Shown here: piece after piece, positions 8,276 through 15,739 of the stretch
Layout of the letters: each line of letters opens with the position of its first letter
Numbering within the stretch: position 1 is the stretch's first letter
Assembly: GCA_947476855.1 (NCBI GenBank)
Contig: CANJSR010000039.1
Location: 1-17,770, forward strand
Origin: Acetobacteraceae bacterium
GTDB taxonomy: Bacteria > Pseudomonadota > Alphaproteobacteria > Acetobacterales > Acetobacteraceae
Length of the DNA: 17,770 nucleotides
Reading direction: 5' to 3'
Translations under genes and position numbers: made by a program
Notes under the pieces: generated by a model
Told to the model about the DNA's origin: nothing
Seen by the model: the letters and a program-made list of their open reading frames with translations, nothing else
The model's database searches: none

Positions 8276-8686
8276 TCAGAAGAGCAGGTTCTGCAGGTAG
8301 ATAAGGCCCGGGGTCAGCGTGTTCCCCATGCCGCAGCCGGCGACGAACCCGGCGGCCATCGCGGGGATCAGCAACGTCGGGTTCACATAGCCGCTGATCG
8401 CGACCATCAGGACGTCGTTGTAGATGAACACCCCGGCCGCCGCGGCGGTGCCAAACATCAGGCAGTTCAGCCCGGCCAGCGCCTGGGGGGACGGCGGCTG
8501 CCGGCCCGGAGGCACGATCGCGCTTTCCTGCGGCGGCATGGTCGCGGTGGGTTGCACCGCCGCCGAGGTGATCGGCGCCGATGGCGGCGAGACCTGCTGG
8601 GCGCCGGCCGGGGCGGTGGCCCCCGCAAGCGCAAGGGCCAGCATCGCGGCGGGGATGAGGCGTCCAAAGTGCGGGACTACGTGCAT
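8276..8686 (-). CDS. Small exported or membrane-associated hypothetical protein
   Basis: A 136-residue protein that I do not recognise. It begins with a signal-peptide-like segment (hydrophobic at 10-24, AGA near 28-29), then a Pro/Ser/Ala-rich linker at about 30-70. Two small-residue-rich hydrophobic stretches follow, at about 76-98 and 104-130, with many Gly and Ala and the Cys residues C75 and C118. This resembles short membrane-anchored or glycine-zipper-like proteins, but that is only a resemblance. ATG at 8686 was chosen over an upstream in-frame start at 8776 because it places the signal peptide at the N-terminus. No strong ribosome-binding site is visible. It converges on tctC2 with one base between the stops and lies 80 bp after the SBP gene on the same strand. 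Confidence 0.6.
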   Translation of the reverse strand: MHVVPHFGRLIPAAMLALALAGATAPAGAQQVSPPSAPITSAAVQPTATMPPQESAIVPPGRQPPSPQALAGLNCLMFGTAAAAGVFIYNDVLMVAISGYVNPTLLIPAMAAGFVAGCGMGNTLTPGLIYLQNLLF

Positions 8687-8738
8687 TGCGGTGACTCCGG
8701 CCCAGGATTGCGAAAAGGCTACCGTAGATGGGTGACAA

Positions 8739-8758
8739 CGGCGAACCACGTTTCGCCG
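8739..8758 (-). terminator. Possible hairpin terminator after the SBP gene
   Basis: Seven base pairs (CGGCGAA/TTCGCCG) around a 6-nt loop lie 8 nt beyond the SBP stop on the minus strand, followed by TTGTC. There is no real T-run, so termination would be weak and read-through into the 136-residue gene is possible. Confidence 0.35.
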
Positions 8759-8766
8759 CCTGATCG

Positions 8767-10302
8767 CTACTTGCACGAAGCCCCGAGCCGCGTGTCATTG
8801 AAACGGTCCGCCCCGCCGGGCAGGTAGGCCGGCAGGTTCACGACGCAGCCCGGTTTGAACGCATAGACGTTCGACCGCGTCATGATCGGTACGATCGCCG
8901 CGTTGTTCGACACCAGCGTCACGACATCGCGCAACACGGTGAGACGCGCGGGATCGCGGCTGTCCATGACCTTGGCCTTGCTCAGAAGGACATCGATCTC
9001 GGGTGTCACCGCACCTCCCGGAGAGAACGGGCCGCCGGTGCCGACCAACTCGAACAGCATCTGCACCGGCTCACTGCGCCCGCCATAACGGCCGAGCATC
9101 ATGTCGCCGCGGGAGGGCTTCTGGAAGAACAGCGGGAACTGGGAGACATCGACGGTATCGTATTTGAACCGGATGCCTGATTCCGCGACCATCGCCTGCA
9201 AGGCCTCGGCCAACTGGCGGAACTCGGTGTTGTTCAGCAGCAGGACGCTGAGTTCCAGCCCGTCTTTCAGCCCGGCCTCGGCCAGCAGAGCCCGCGCCTT
9301 GGCGGGATCGTAGGGATAGCGATTGTCCAAAGCCTTGATGTTCAGCGGGGACGCGCCGGCGAAAATCTGTTCCGTCGCCCGCGTGCTGCCATAACCGAGG
9401 GCGGCGGATAACGCCTCCCGGTCAATTGCGTGCATCACTGCCCGCCGTATCCGCCCATCCGCCAGCCCCGCTCGGCTGGAGTTGAAATACATCGTCCAGA
9501 ACGCGTTCTTCTCATTGACCTGGACGGTCATGCCGGCCGTCTTGGCCTCATTGATCTGGCGCGGGTCCAGCAAGACCACCGTCGCCTGGCCCGAGCGGAG
9601 CGCGTTCAGCCGAGCGCGGCCGTCGGGAACGTAGTGGAGTTCGAAGGCGAGAGGTCGGTCGGTTGTGCCGCCCCAATAGGTATCGTTCCGGGTCAATAGG
9701 GTCTTGGTGTTGGAATCAAAGCCGCGGACCCGATACGGGCCGGCACCGATCGGCTTGATCGTGCCGCCGGCCGCGCCATCCGCATAGGCGGCGGGGGCGA
9801 GGATCATGCCGGCGGTACCACCGAGCCAGGATTCGATCTGTCCGCTTGGTGTCTTGAGTTTCAGGCGAATGGTGCGTTCATCCAGTACCTCGATGGACGC
9901 GATCAGGCCCATGGCCTCCCGGATGGAACTGCCCGCGCGCTTGTCGAGCGCCGTGTTGCGTTCCAGGCTTTGGGCGACGGTGGCCGCGGTGACCGGTGTG
10001 CCGTCATGGAAGGTCGCGCCGCGCCGCAGGGTCAGGGTGATTTCATCAAGGGCGGCGGAGCGTGTCCAGGATTCCGCGAGGCCCGGGCCGGGATTGCCGG
10101 CGTCGTCCAGCCGGATCAGTGGGTCGAAGATCGCCAGCAGGGAGTCGTGGGCGTAGCTGCTGTTGTTCTGCGGATCGGCCGGGTCGAGCGTCTGGTTGCC
10201 CGCGAGGTTGTAGTAGACCAGCGTGTTCGGATCGGCGGCCAAAGCGGGGACGCTGGCGGACAGGGCCAGCGCGGCGCACAGCAGGCGGAATTGTTTGATC
10301 AT
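8767..10302 (-). CDS. ABC transporter periplasmic substrate-binding protein, SBP_bac_5 family (peptide/nickel/opine type)
   Basis: A 511-residue periplasmic solute-binding protein of the DppA/OppA cluster. The signal peptide ends ALA at residue 22. Family hallmarks in order: NLAGNQTLDPADP near the mature N-terminus, LRRGATFHDGTPVTAATV (the family signature), GAGPYRV, RRAVMHAIDREAL, then YPYDPAKARALLAEAGL. The C-terminus has two Cys residues, in KPGCVVNL and GASCK, that may form a disulfide. The start at 10302 overlaps the stop of MmgE/PrpD copy 1 by 4 nt (ATGA), so translation is coupled. The frame is open much further upstream, but that region is out-of-frame MmgE. No ABC permease or ATPase gene is present in the window, so it must work with components elsewhere. 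The ligand is unknown; the family binds peptides, opines, nickel chelates and sugars. Confidence 0.92.
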   Translation of the reverse strand: MIKQFRLLCAALALSASVPALAADPNTLVYYNLAGNQTLDPADPQNNSSYAHDSLLAIFDPLIRLDDAGNPGPGLAESWTRSAALDEITLTLRRGATFHDGTPVTAATVAQSLERNTALDKRAGSSIREAMGLIASIEVLDERTIRLKLKTPSGQIESWLGGTAGMILAPAAYADGAAGGTIKPIGAGPYRVRGFDSNTKTLLTRNDTYWGGTTDRPLAFELHYVPDGRARLNALRSGQATVVLLDPRQINEAKTAGMTVQVNEKNAFWTMYFNSSRAGLADGRIRRAVMHAIDREALSAALGYGSTRATEQIFAGASPLNIKALDNRYPYDPAKARALLAEAGLKDGLELSVLLLNNTEFRQLAEALQAMVAESGIRFKYDTVDVSQFPLFFQKPSRGDMMLGRYGGRSEPVQMLFELVGTGGPFSPGGAVTPEIDVLLSKAKVMDSRDPARLTVLRDVVTLVSNNAAIVPIMTRSNVYAFKPGCVVNLPAYLPGGADRFNDTRLGASCK

Positions 10303-11684
10303 TCGGCGGCCTCCCGATCCTGCGGGGCCATGGCATTGGTCAGGCCCCTTATGTTGTTGATCCCCTCGATCCCGCGCAGCGTCGCCAGAAGGGCGTGCGA
10401 TGATCCGGCGGGCAGGGTGCGTTGCGCGCAGTTGAGAAATTTCATTTCCAACAGATCGGATGGCAGCGGTACCTCGGGGCCACGGCCGAGCGGGCGGGGG
10501 ACGTGGCGGGTGAGGACGCGGCCGTCGGTGAGTGTTACCTGGATATCGGCGCCGAAGTGCAACGACAGGTCCACATCGACGGCGGCCTGCGGGGTCGCGA
10601 GGATGCGCGGCAGCAGGCCCCTGATGGCCGGGTCGCGGTAGGAGTCGCCTTCGAAATGCTCGATGCCGATCTGGCGGCTGACTAGAGCGCGGGCGAGGCA
10701 GTATTGCACGCTGAACTTGGCATCCAGCTCGCTTTGCGGGTCCGGGCGGTTGGTGTGGGCGAGGCGGCGGGCATGGGTCTGCGCCTCGATCCTGGCCACC
10801 TGGCTGGGCTTGAGGTCGTGTTCGCGCACCAGCATCAGCATGGCGTCGATCGCGGGATGGGTGCTGCCGCAGCAGGGGTATTGCTTGATCGCCAGGCCGG
10901 GGCTGACGATGTCCCATGGGTCGCCCCATCCATCGGTGATGCGGTCGGCATTGTAGTTGCCGGCGCCGTTGAAGACGTTCAGGAAGCCTTGCTTGTGCTC
11001 GAACGCGTCGGCGCGGGCGGTGAAGTCGTCGCTGGCCAACAGGGCGGCGAGCAATCCGTTCCGCGCGGCATGGCCAACATGCAGCGGTTTCGTCATCGTG
11101 CCGAAATTGGCCTTGATGCCGGATGAGAACGTCGCCGCCAGGGCCAGCGCGCGGGCGATCTGCTCGGGCGGCAGGCCCATCAGGCGGGCACAGGCGGCAG
11201 CGGCGCCGAAGACCCCGATCGTGGCGGTGGGGTGCCAGCCTTTTTCGTAGTGATGGAAGTTGATGCCGCGCGCGATGCGGGTTTCCGCTTCCCATCCCGT
11301 GACATAGGCGGCGATGAAGTCGCGCCCGTTGCTGCCTCGGGTTTCCGCCAGCGCGAACAGGGCCGGCAGGATCGGGGCGGAGGGATGCCCGCCCAGTGTG
11401 TCGGAGCAGTCATCATAATCGAGCGCATGGGCCGCGGTGCCGTTGATCAGCGCGGCCTCCAGCGGGCCGACGCGGCGGTCATGGCCGAAGACCAGGCAAT
11501 CGCCGCCGGTGGTACCGATCGTTGCCTGCCGGCCGATGATCTGGGCGCAGGGCTCGTTGGCGCCGGCGAGGATGCAGCCCACGGTGTCCAGGATCGCCAC
11601 CTTCGCCCAATGCACGGCGTCGGGCGGCAGGCTCTCGAACGTGACGGCCGCGATCCGTTCGGCCAGGGTTTCGGCGATGGTCAT
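10299..11684 (-). CDS. MmgE/PrpD family protein, copy 1
   Basis: A member of the fold that includes 2-methylcitrate dehydratase, cis-aconitate decarboxylase and iminodisuccinate epimerase. It has 461 residues in two parts: a helical N-terminal domain and a C-terminal domain beginning after about 265. Conserved stretches around the active site are HALDYDD (86-92), GGHPSAP (98-104), KGWHPTAT (148-155), NFGTMTKPLHVGH (193-205) and IKQYPCCGSTHP (266-277). From memory of the human ACOD1 active site, D89, H100, H151, K199 and K267 are the likely counterparts of its Asp, two His and two Lys. The start at 11684 has GGGAGGA 7 nt upstream. It is first in a two-gene unit with the ABC binding protein and divergent from copy 2. 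It aligns with copy 3 without a gap for the first 250 or so residues, so the two are close paralogues. Which reaction it performs cannot be decided. Confidence 0.93.
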   Translation of the reverse strand: MTIAETLAERIAAVTFESLPPDAVHWAKVAILDTVGCILAGANEPCAQIIGRQATIGTTGGDCLVFGHDRRVGPLEAALINGTAAHALDYDDCSDTLGGHPSAPILPALFALAETRGSNGRDFIAAYVTGWEAETRIARGINFHHYEKGWHPTATIGVFGAAAACARLMGLPPEQIARALALAATFSSGIKANFGTMTKPLHVGHAARNGLLAALLASDDFTARADAFEHKQGFLNVFNGAGNYNADRITDGWGDPWDIVSPGLAIKQYPCCGSTHPAIDAMLMLVREHDLKPSQVARIEAQTHARRLAHTNRPDPQSELDAKFSVQYCLARALVSRQIGIEHFEGDSYRDPAIRGLLPRILATPQAAVDVDLSLHFGADIQVTLTDGRVLTRHVPRPLGRGPEVPLPSDLLEMKFLNCAQRTLPAGSSHALLATLRGIEGINNIRGLTNAMAPQDREAAE

Positions 11685-11813
11685 GCTTGGTCCTCCCGCC
11701 TGCTTGTTGTCGCAGCATAGCCGATCGGGGAGGGAAGGCGACTCCGGTGCCTTGCCGCGCCGCGCCGGGTGGGGTTCGATCAGGGTCGTCATCGCCCTCG
11801 GAGACCCCGCGAC
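11685..11813. promoter_or_regulatory. Divergent promoter region between MmgE/PrpD copies 1 and 2
   Basis: These 129 bp separate two genes transcribed away from each other, so both promoters must lie here. Toward copy 1 a TATGCT hexamer on the minus strand (11714-11719) sits about 30 nt before the ATG, without a clear -35. Toward copy 2 I find only a GGAG before the ATG. No clear operator palindrome was found. Confidence 0.4.
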
Positions 11814-13163
11814 ATGAGCACGACCGCCGCCCTGTGTGAGAAGATCGTTGCCACCACCTGGGACTCCCTGACGCCCGAGGCGATCGTGGCGGCGAAACGA
11901 TTGGTGCTGGATGGGCTGGCGATCGCGCTGGCGGGGACCGAGGAGGAGGCGATCCGCATCCTCGCCGACCATTACCGGGGCTTTGGCGCGCGGGAGGACG
12001 CGACGGCGATCGGGTTCGGGTTCCGCACCGCGCCCACCTTGGCCGCGGCGCTGAACGGGGCGGCGATGCATGTGCTGGATTTCGAGCCGATGTGGACGCC
12101 GTCGAACCACGCGCTGTCGACGAACCTGCCGGCTATCCTGGCGCTGGCGGAAATCCGAGAGGTCTCGGGCCGTGACCTGATCACGGCTTTGGTCAAGGGG
12201 ATCGAGTTGCAGACCTGGATCCGCCATGCCGGACGGGTCTACGAGCATGGCGGCGTCAAGTTCCATCCGCCTGGCCTGACGGGTCCGATGGGATCGGCGG
12301 TGGCGGCGGGGCATGTGCTGGGGCTGAGCGCGGAACAGCAGGCGCACGCTCTGGGCATGGCGTCATCGCGCTGCGGCACGGTGCACGCCAATATCGGCAG
12401 CATGACGAAATCGACCCATTGCGGGCTTGCCGCGATGCACGGTCTGGAATCGGCGCTGCTGGCATCGAGGGGTTTCACCGCCAACCCGGAACCGTTCGAC
12501 TCCCATAACGGTTATGCGCGCCAGATGTTCGGCGAGTCGTTCGAGCCGGCCGATCTGCTGAACTTTGGTCCGCCCTTCCGGATCGTGCAGCCAGGTTATG
12601 CGATGAAGATGTTTCCGTCCCAGTACGGCACCCATTTCGCGATCACTGCCGGGATGACATTGCATCCCGAGGTTCCCGATCCCTCGGCGATCCGCGCGGT
12701 GCGGCTGACGACGCCGGTGATGCAGTATGTGAACCGCCCGCACCCTGCGACGGGGTTGGAGGGGAAGTTCAGCCTGCAATACACCTTCGCCTCCGGCCTG
12801 CTGCGCGGCGGGGCGAGGATCGACACATTCACCGACCACGAAATCGCTCGGCCTGACATGGTTGCTCTGCTCGACCGGATCACAATGACCATGTCGCCCG
12901 ACATTCCGGCCCGGTTCGACCGGATGTGGCTGGAGGCGGAGGTCGAACTGACCGACGGCCGCGTTCTGCGCACGCGCTGCAACGGCCCGCGCGGGATTTG
13001 GGGCGCGCCGCCGATCAGTGAGGCAGACCACCTGGTGAAGGTGCGGGATTGCCTGTCGCGGAAGCTGCCAGCGGATCGGGCGGAGGCGTTGATCGCGAGG
13101 GCGCGTGAGGTGGAGGGACTGGATGCCGGTGGGGTGCGGGCGATGATCGGGATGGTTGCCTGA
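11814..13163 (+). CDS. MmgE/PrpD family protein, copy 2 (divergent subtype)
   Basis: A 449-residue MmgE/PrpD protein with the same fold but altered active-site surroundings. HALDYDD is HVLDFEP (86-92), the following His lies in SNHALST (H99), GWHPTAT becomes KFHPPGLTG (H151), GTMTKPLHVG becomes GSMTKSTHCG (K199), and QYPCCGSTH becomes MKMFPSQYGTHF (K265). The Asp, both His and both Lys thought to be catalytic are kept, while the two Cys of the CCGSTH loop are lost. The enzyme is probably active on a different substrate from copies 1 and 3. The start at 11814 (MSTTAALC) was preferred over an upstream in-frame ATG at 11769 because it matches the family N-terminus and has GGAG before it. It is divergent from copy 1 and 68 bp before copy 3. 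Confidence 0.92.
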   Translation: MSTTAALCEKIVATTWDSLTPEAIVAAKRLVLDGLAIALAGTEEEAIRILADHYRGFGAREDATAIGFGFRTAPTLAAALNGAAMHVLDFEPMWTPSNHALSTNLPAILALAEIREVSGRDLITALVKGIELQTWIRHAGRVYEHGGVKFHPPGLTGPMGSAVAAGHVLGLSAEQQAHALGMASSRCGTVHANIGSMTKSTHCGLAAMHGLESALLASRGFTANPEPFDSHNGYARQMFGESFEPADLLNFGPPFRIVQPGYAMKMFPSQYGTHFAITAGMTLHPEVPDPSAIRAVRLTTPVMQYVNRPHPATGLEGKFSLQYTFASGLLRGGARIDTFTDHEIARPDMVALLDRITMTMSPDIPARFDRMWLEAEVELTDGRVLRTRCNGPRGIWGAPPISEADHLVKVRDCLSRKLPADRAEALIARAREVEGLDAGGVRAMIGMVA

Positions 13164-13231
13164 CCTTCACTGCCACACCCCTTCCCCTCCGCCCCCCGCC
13201 CGTCGCAAACTCCCGCCAAAGGAGGCCCCGC
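13164..13231 (+). other. C-rich spacer between MmgE/PrpD copies 2 and 3
   Basis: The spacer is C-rich and G-poor on the coding strand, with C-runs at 13178-13181, 13184-13187, 13192-13197 and 13199-13201. On the minus strand these make four G-tracts with short loops, which fits a G-quadruplex motif. The coding-strand composition also suits a Rho loading site. The AAAGGAGG ribosome-binding site of copy 3 follows at 13218-13225. Confidence 0.4.
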
Positions 13232-14629
13232 ATGACCCTCGCCCATCAGATCGCCGAACGCATCCATGCCCTGCGGTATGAGGACATCACCCCGACCTCC
13301 CGCGAATGGACGCGCCACGCCTTCATCGACACGATCGGCTGCGCCCTGGCCGGCATGGCCGAGGAAGCGCCGCACATCGTCCTCCGCATCCCCGGCGTCG
13401 CGCAGGGGCCGGGACCGGCGCTGATCTGGGCGACCAACACCCGCACCAGCGCCATGGATGCCACGCTGGTGAACGGCGTCGCTTCCCACGCGCTGGACTA
13501 CGATGACGTGGCCGGGGTCATGGGCGGCCATCCCTCCGCCATGTTGGTCCCGCCGCTGCTGGCCCTGGCCGAGGGCACCGGGGTAACCGGGCGCGACCTG
13601 GCCCTGGCCTATGTGGTCGGGTTCGAAACCGAGTGCCGCATCGCCCGCGGCGTCCACTTCCATCACTACGACAAGGGCTGGCATCCGACCGCCACGCTGG
13701 GCATCTTCGGCACCGTCGCCGCCTGCGCCCGCCTCCTGCGCCTCGACATCGACACCACCGCCGTCGCGCTCGGCATGGCGGCGTCCTTCGCCTCCGGCCT
13801 AAAATCCAACTTCGGCACCATGACCAAGCCGCTACATGTCGGTCACGGCACCCGCAACGGCATCTTCGCCGTGCTCATGGCCCAGGCCGGCTACACCGCC
13901 AACCCGGCAACCTTCGAGCATAAGCAGGGCTTCCTCGACGTCTTCAACGGGCCTGGCACCTACGACACGGCGAAGATCCTCGCCAACTGGTACGCGCCGC
14001 TGGAAACCGACGGGCCGGCGGAGCCGAACCTCAAGCCCTATCCGTGCTGCGGCAGCACCCATGCCTCGATCGGGCGCATGCTGGAACTGACCCGGACCCA
14101 CGACCTCCATCCCGGCGACGTCGCCCGGATCGAGGTCATGCCACACGCCCGCCGCCTGCCGCACACCGACAATCCGGACCCGCGCAACCCGCTGGCGGCC
14201 AAGTTCAGCATCCAGTACTGCGTCGCCCGCGCGCTGGCGGATCGGGCGGTCAAGCTGGTGCATTTCGAGGGCGATGCCCATCTCGACCCCAACATCCGCA
14301 CGCTGATGCAACGCGTCGAAGCCAGGCCGAACCCCGACATGCCCCTGGACGGCGCCCTGCAATGGGGCTCCGAGGTCGTCGTCCACCTCAAGGACGGCCG
14401 CCGTCTCGCCTCCCGGGAAGACGACTACCAAAGCCGTGGCCCCGCGGGCATCCCGATGACGCATGACGAGCTGTGGACCAAGTTCTCCGACTGCGCCGGC
14501 CGAGCGCTGCCGGCCGCGCAGGTCGCGCCACTGTTTGAAAAGCTGGCGGCGATCGAGACGGTCCCCAGCGCCGATGCCGTGACCGCCCTGATGCAGACCC
14601 AGACACCGAACGCCAAGGCAGCGGAATAA
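13232..14629 (+). CDS. MmgE/PrpD family protein, copy 3
   Basis: A 465-residue MmgE/PrpD protein, closely related to copy 1: HALDYDD at 86-92, GGHPSAM at 98-104, KGWHPTATLGIFG from 148, NFGTMTKPLHVGHGTRNG from 193 and KPYPCCGSTH from 268 fall at the same or nearly the same positions. D89, H100, H151, K199 and K268 are the probable catalytic residues. The start has a perfect ribosome-binding site (AAAGGAGG, 6 nt spacing), suggesting high expression. Third positions in the coding strand favour C (gcc, cgc, atc), whereas copy 2 more often ends codons in G, so the two may have separate histories. The gene is followed after 12 nt by a RidA-family gene, so they are cotranscribed. The substrate is unknown; citrate-like, methylcitrate-like or aminodicarboxylate substrates are all possible for the family. 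Confidence 0.93.
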   Translation: MTLAHQIAERIHALRYEDITPTSREWTRHAFIDTIGCALAGMAEEAPHIVLRIPGVAQGPGPALIWATNTRTSAMDATLVNGVASHALDYDDVAGVMGGHPSAMLVPPLLALAEGTGVTGRDLALAYVVGFETECRIARGVHFHHYDKGWHPTATLGIFGTVAACARLLRLDIDTTAVALGMAASFASGLKSNFGTMTKPLHVGHGTRNGIFAVLMAQAGYTANPATFEHKQGFLDVFNGPGTYDTAKILANWYAPLETDGPAEPNLKPYPCCGSTHASIGRMLELTRTHDLHPGDVARIEVMPHARRLPHTDNPDPRNPLAAKFSIQYCVARALADRAVKLVHFEGDAHLDPNIRTLMQRVEARPNPDMPLDGALQWGSEVVVHLKDGRRLASREDDYQSRGPAGIPMTHDELWTKFSDCAGRALPAAQVAPLFEKLAAIETVPSADAVTALMQTQTPNAKAAE

Positions 14630-14641
14630 GGAACGAACCCC

Positions 14642-15103
14642 ATGAGCGCGACTGAACGCCTGAAAGCCCTCGGCCTGACCCTGCCGCCCCCGCCGGCCCC
14701 GATCGGCAACTATGTCCCCTATCGCATCGGCGGTGGGCTGCTGTTTCTCTCCGGCGTCGGGCCGCGCAAGCATGACGGCGGCATGATCACCGGCAAGGTC
14801 GGCGCCACCGTGTCGATCGAGGAGGGGTATGAGGCCGCCAAGCTCTGCGGCCTCAATCTGCTGACCAATATCCAGACCGCGCTGGGGTCGCTCGACCGGG
14901 TGGACACCATCCTCAAGGTGCTGGGGATGGTCAACGCGGTCCCCGATTTCGGCCAGCACCCCAAGGTGATCGACGGCTGCACCGACCTGTTCGTGGCGGT
15001 GTTCGGAGAGAATGGCCGCCCGGCTCGGTCCGCGGTCGGCATGGGCAGCCTGCCGCGCGACATCTCGGTGGAGGTCGAGGCGGTCGTTCTGGTGAAAAAC
15101 TGA
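14642..15103 (+). CDS. RidA/YjgF/YER057c/UK114 family protein
   Basis: A small trimeric cytoplasmic protein family; classical RidA hydrolyses reactive enamines/imines such as 2-aminoacrylate. The product has 153 residues, somewhat longer than the 130 or so of E. coli RidA because of an N-terminal extension (LGLTLPPPPAPIGNYVPY). The core has LLFLSGVGPR, LNLLTNIQTALGSLDRV, then PARSAVGMGSLPRD, with R129 at the position of the RidA substrate-binding Arg, and an acidic pair at E144/E146. It therefore keeps the Arg needed for imine hydrolysis, though longer Rid subfamilies do not all share that activity. It follows MmgE copy 3 by 12 nt, with AAGGAA as a ribosome-binding site, which implies a joint role. 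MmgE-family members with imine chemistry (iminodisuccinate epimerase) make that plausible but unproven. Confidence 0.9.
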   Translation: MSATERLKALGLTLPPPPAPIGNYVPYRIGGGLLFLSGVGPRKHDGGMITGKVGATVSIEEGYEAAKLCGLNLLTNIQTALGSLDRVDTILKVLGMVNAVPDFGQHPKVIDGCTDLFVAVFGENGRPARSAVGMGSLPRDISVEVEAVVLVKN

Positions 15104-15110
15104 GGCCGCG

Positions 15111-15126
15111 TTAACCCTTTCTTAAC
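15111..15126 (+). promoter_or_regulatory. CtrA-type binding site (TTAA-N7-TTAAC)
   Basis: TTAA at 15111-15114 and TTAAC at 15122-15126 are separated by exactly 7 nt, a perfect match to the alphaproteobacterial CtrA consensus. It lies 65 bp upstream of the next start codon, a typical activation position near -35. In a GC-rich genome two TTAA motifs at this spacing are unlikely by chance. Confidence 0.7.
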
Positions 15127-15190
15127 CTCGGCGGCTTAGGGTCATCGTGTTGTCGGTGCCAGAACGGCGCATCATCGCGGTGTTCCCACC

Positions 15191-15739
15191 ATGTCGAATG
15201 AACTGACCATCCCACCCGTCCGGACCACGCCCACCACGACGGATGCCCCGAAAGCGCCCCCCACCCGCCCCGCGCGGGTGGAGCCGCCGACCGCGGCCGC
15301 CAAGCCCTATGTCAATCCGTCGCTCCGCCTGGATGCGGAACTCGGCCTTGTCGTGATCGAATTCCGTGGCGAAGACGGCGCCCTGACCGCGACAATCCCG
15401 AGCGAACGGCAGATCCAGGCCTATCGCGTCCATCAGGAGCCGCGCCAACGGGAAGTCACGCGGGAAGCCCCCACGGACGCCCGCTCGGACGCTCCCTCGG
15501 AGACCCCCGCGCAGACCCGGGCCGAAGTCCCGGCGGAAGCCGCCCGGGAAATCCCGAGGAGACCCGAAAGGGACGGCCCACGCGAACCGCAGGGCGAATC
15601 CACGGACCGACCCCGCCGGGACACCGGTCCCCGGGCCGAACCCGCGCGCGCCGAGGCGCCGGAACGCCACGACATGCCCAGGGCCGAAGCCCGAGAGGCA
15701 CGCCCGCCACCACGCGAACCCGAAAGCCGCCCCGCATGA
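15191..15739 (+). CDS. Small disordered protein with a FlaG-like core
   Basis: A 182-residue protein. Residues 1-40 are Pro/Thr/Ala-rich. Residues 42-79 form the only ordered-looking part: NPSLRLDAELGLVVIEFRG, then a TIPSERQIQAYR helix. This resembles the FlaG core, where a beta-hairpin with V-I repeats precedes an IPxE-like motif and a helix. Residues from about 83 to the end are low complexity, rich in Arg, Glu, Pro and Ala, and surely disordered. The FlaG likeness is from memory of the family pattern. It is supported by the CtrA box upstream, because CtrA drives flagellar and polar genes in this class. The start at 15191 gives the family-like N-terminus, but no clear ribosome-binding site is seen. 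Its TGA overlaps the glycosyltransferase ATG by 4 nt. The C-terminal repeats could also simply be a diverged unknown. Confidence 0.6.
   Translation: MSNELTIPPVRTTPTTTDAPKAPPTRPARVEPPTAAAKPYVNPSLRLDAELGLVVIEFRGEDGALTATIPSERQIQAYRVHQEPRQREVTREAPTDARSDAPSETPAQTRAEVPAEAAREIPRRPERDGPREPQGESTDRPRRDTGPRAEPARAEAPERHDMPRAEAREARPPPREPESRPA

Noticed and set aside
10303..11295. N-terminal extension of the SBP by 331 residues
   Set aside because: It is an out-of-frame reading of MmgE copy 1. The signal peptide begins at 10302 with an ATGA overlap.
11685..12347. N-terminal extension of MmgE copy 1 by about 220 residues
   Set aside because: It reads antisense through MmgE copy 2 and has no family similarity; the ATG at 11684 has a strong ribosome-binding site.
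13832..14959. 375-residue minus-strand frame opposite MmgE copy 3 and RidA
   Set aside because: It spans two real genes on the other strand and shows no recognisable domain.
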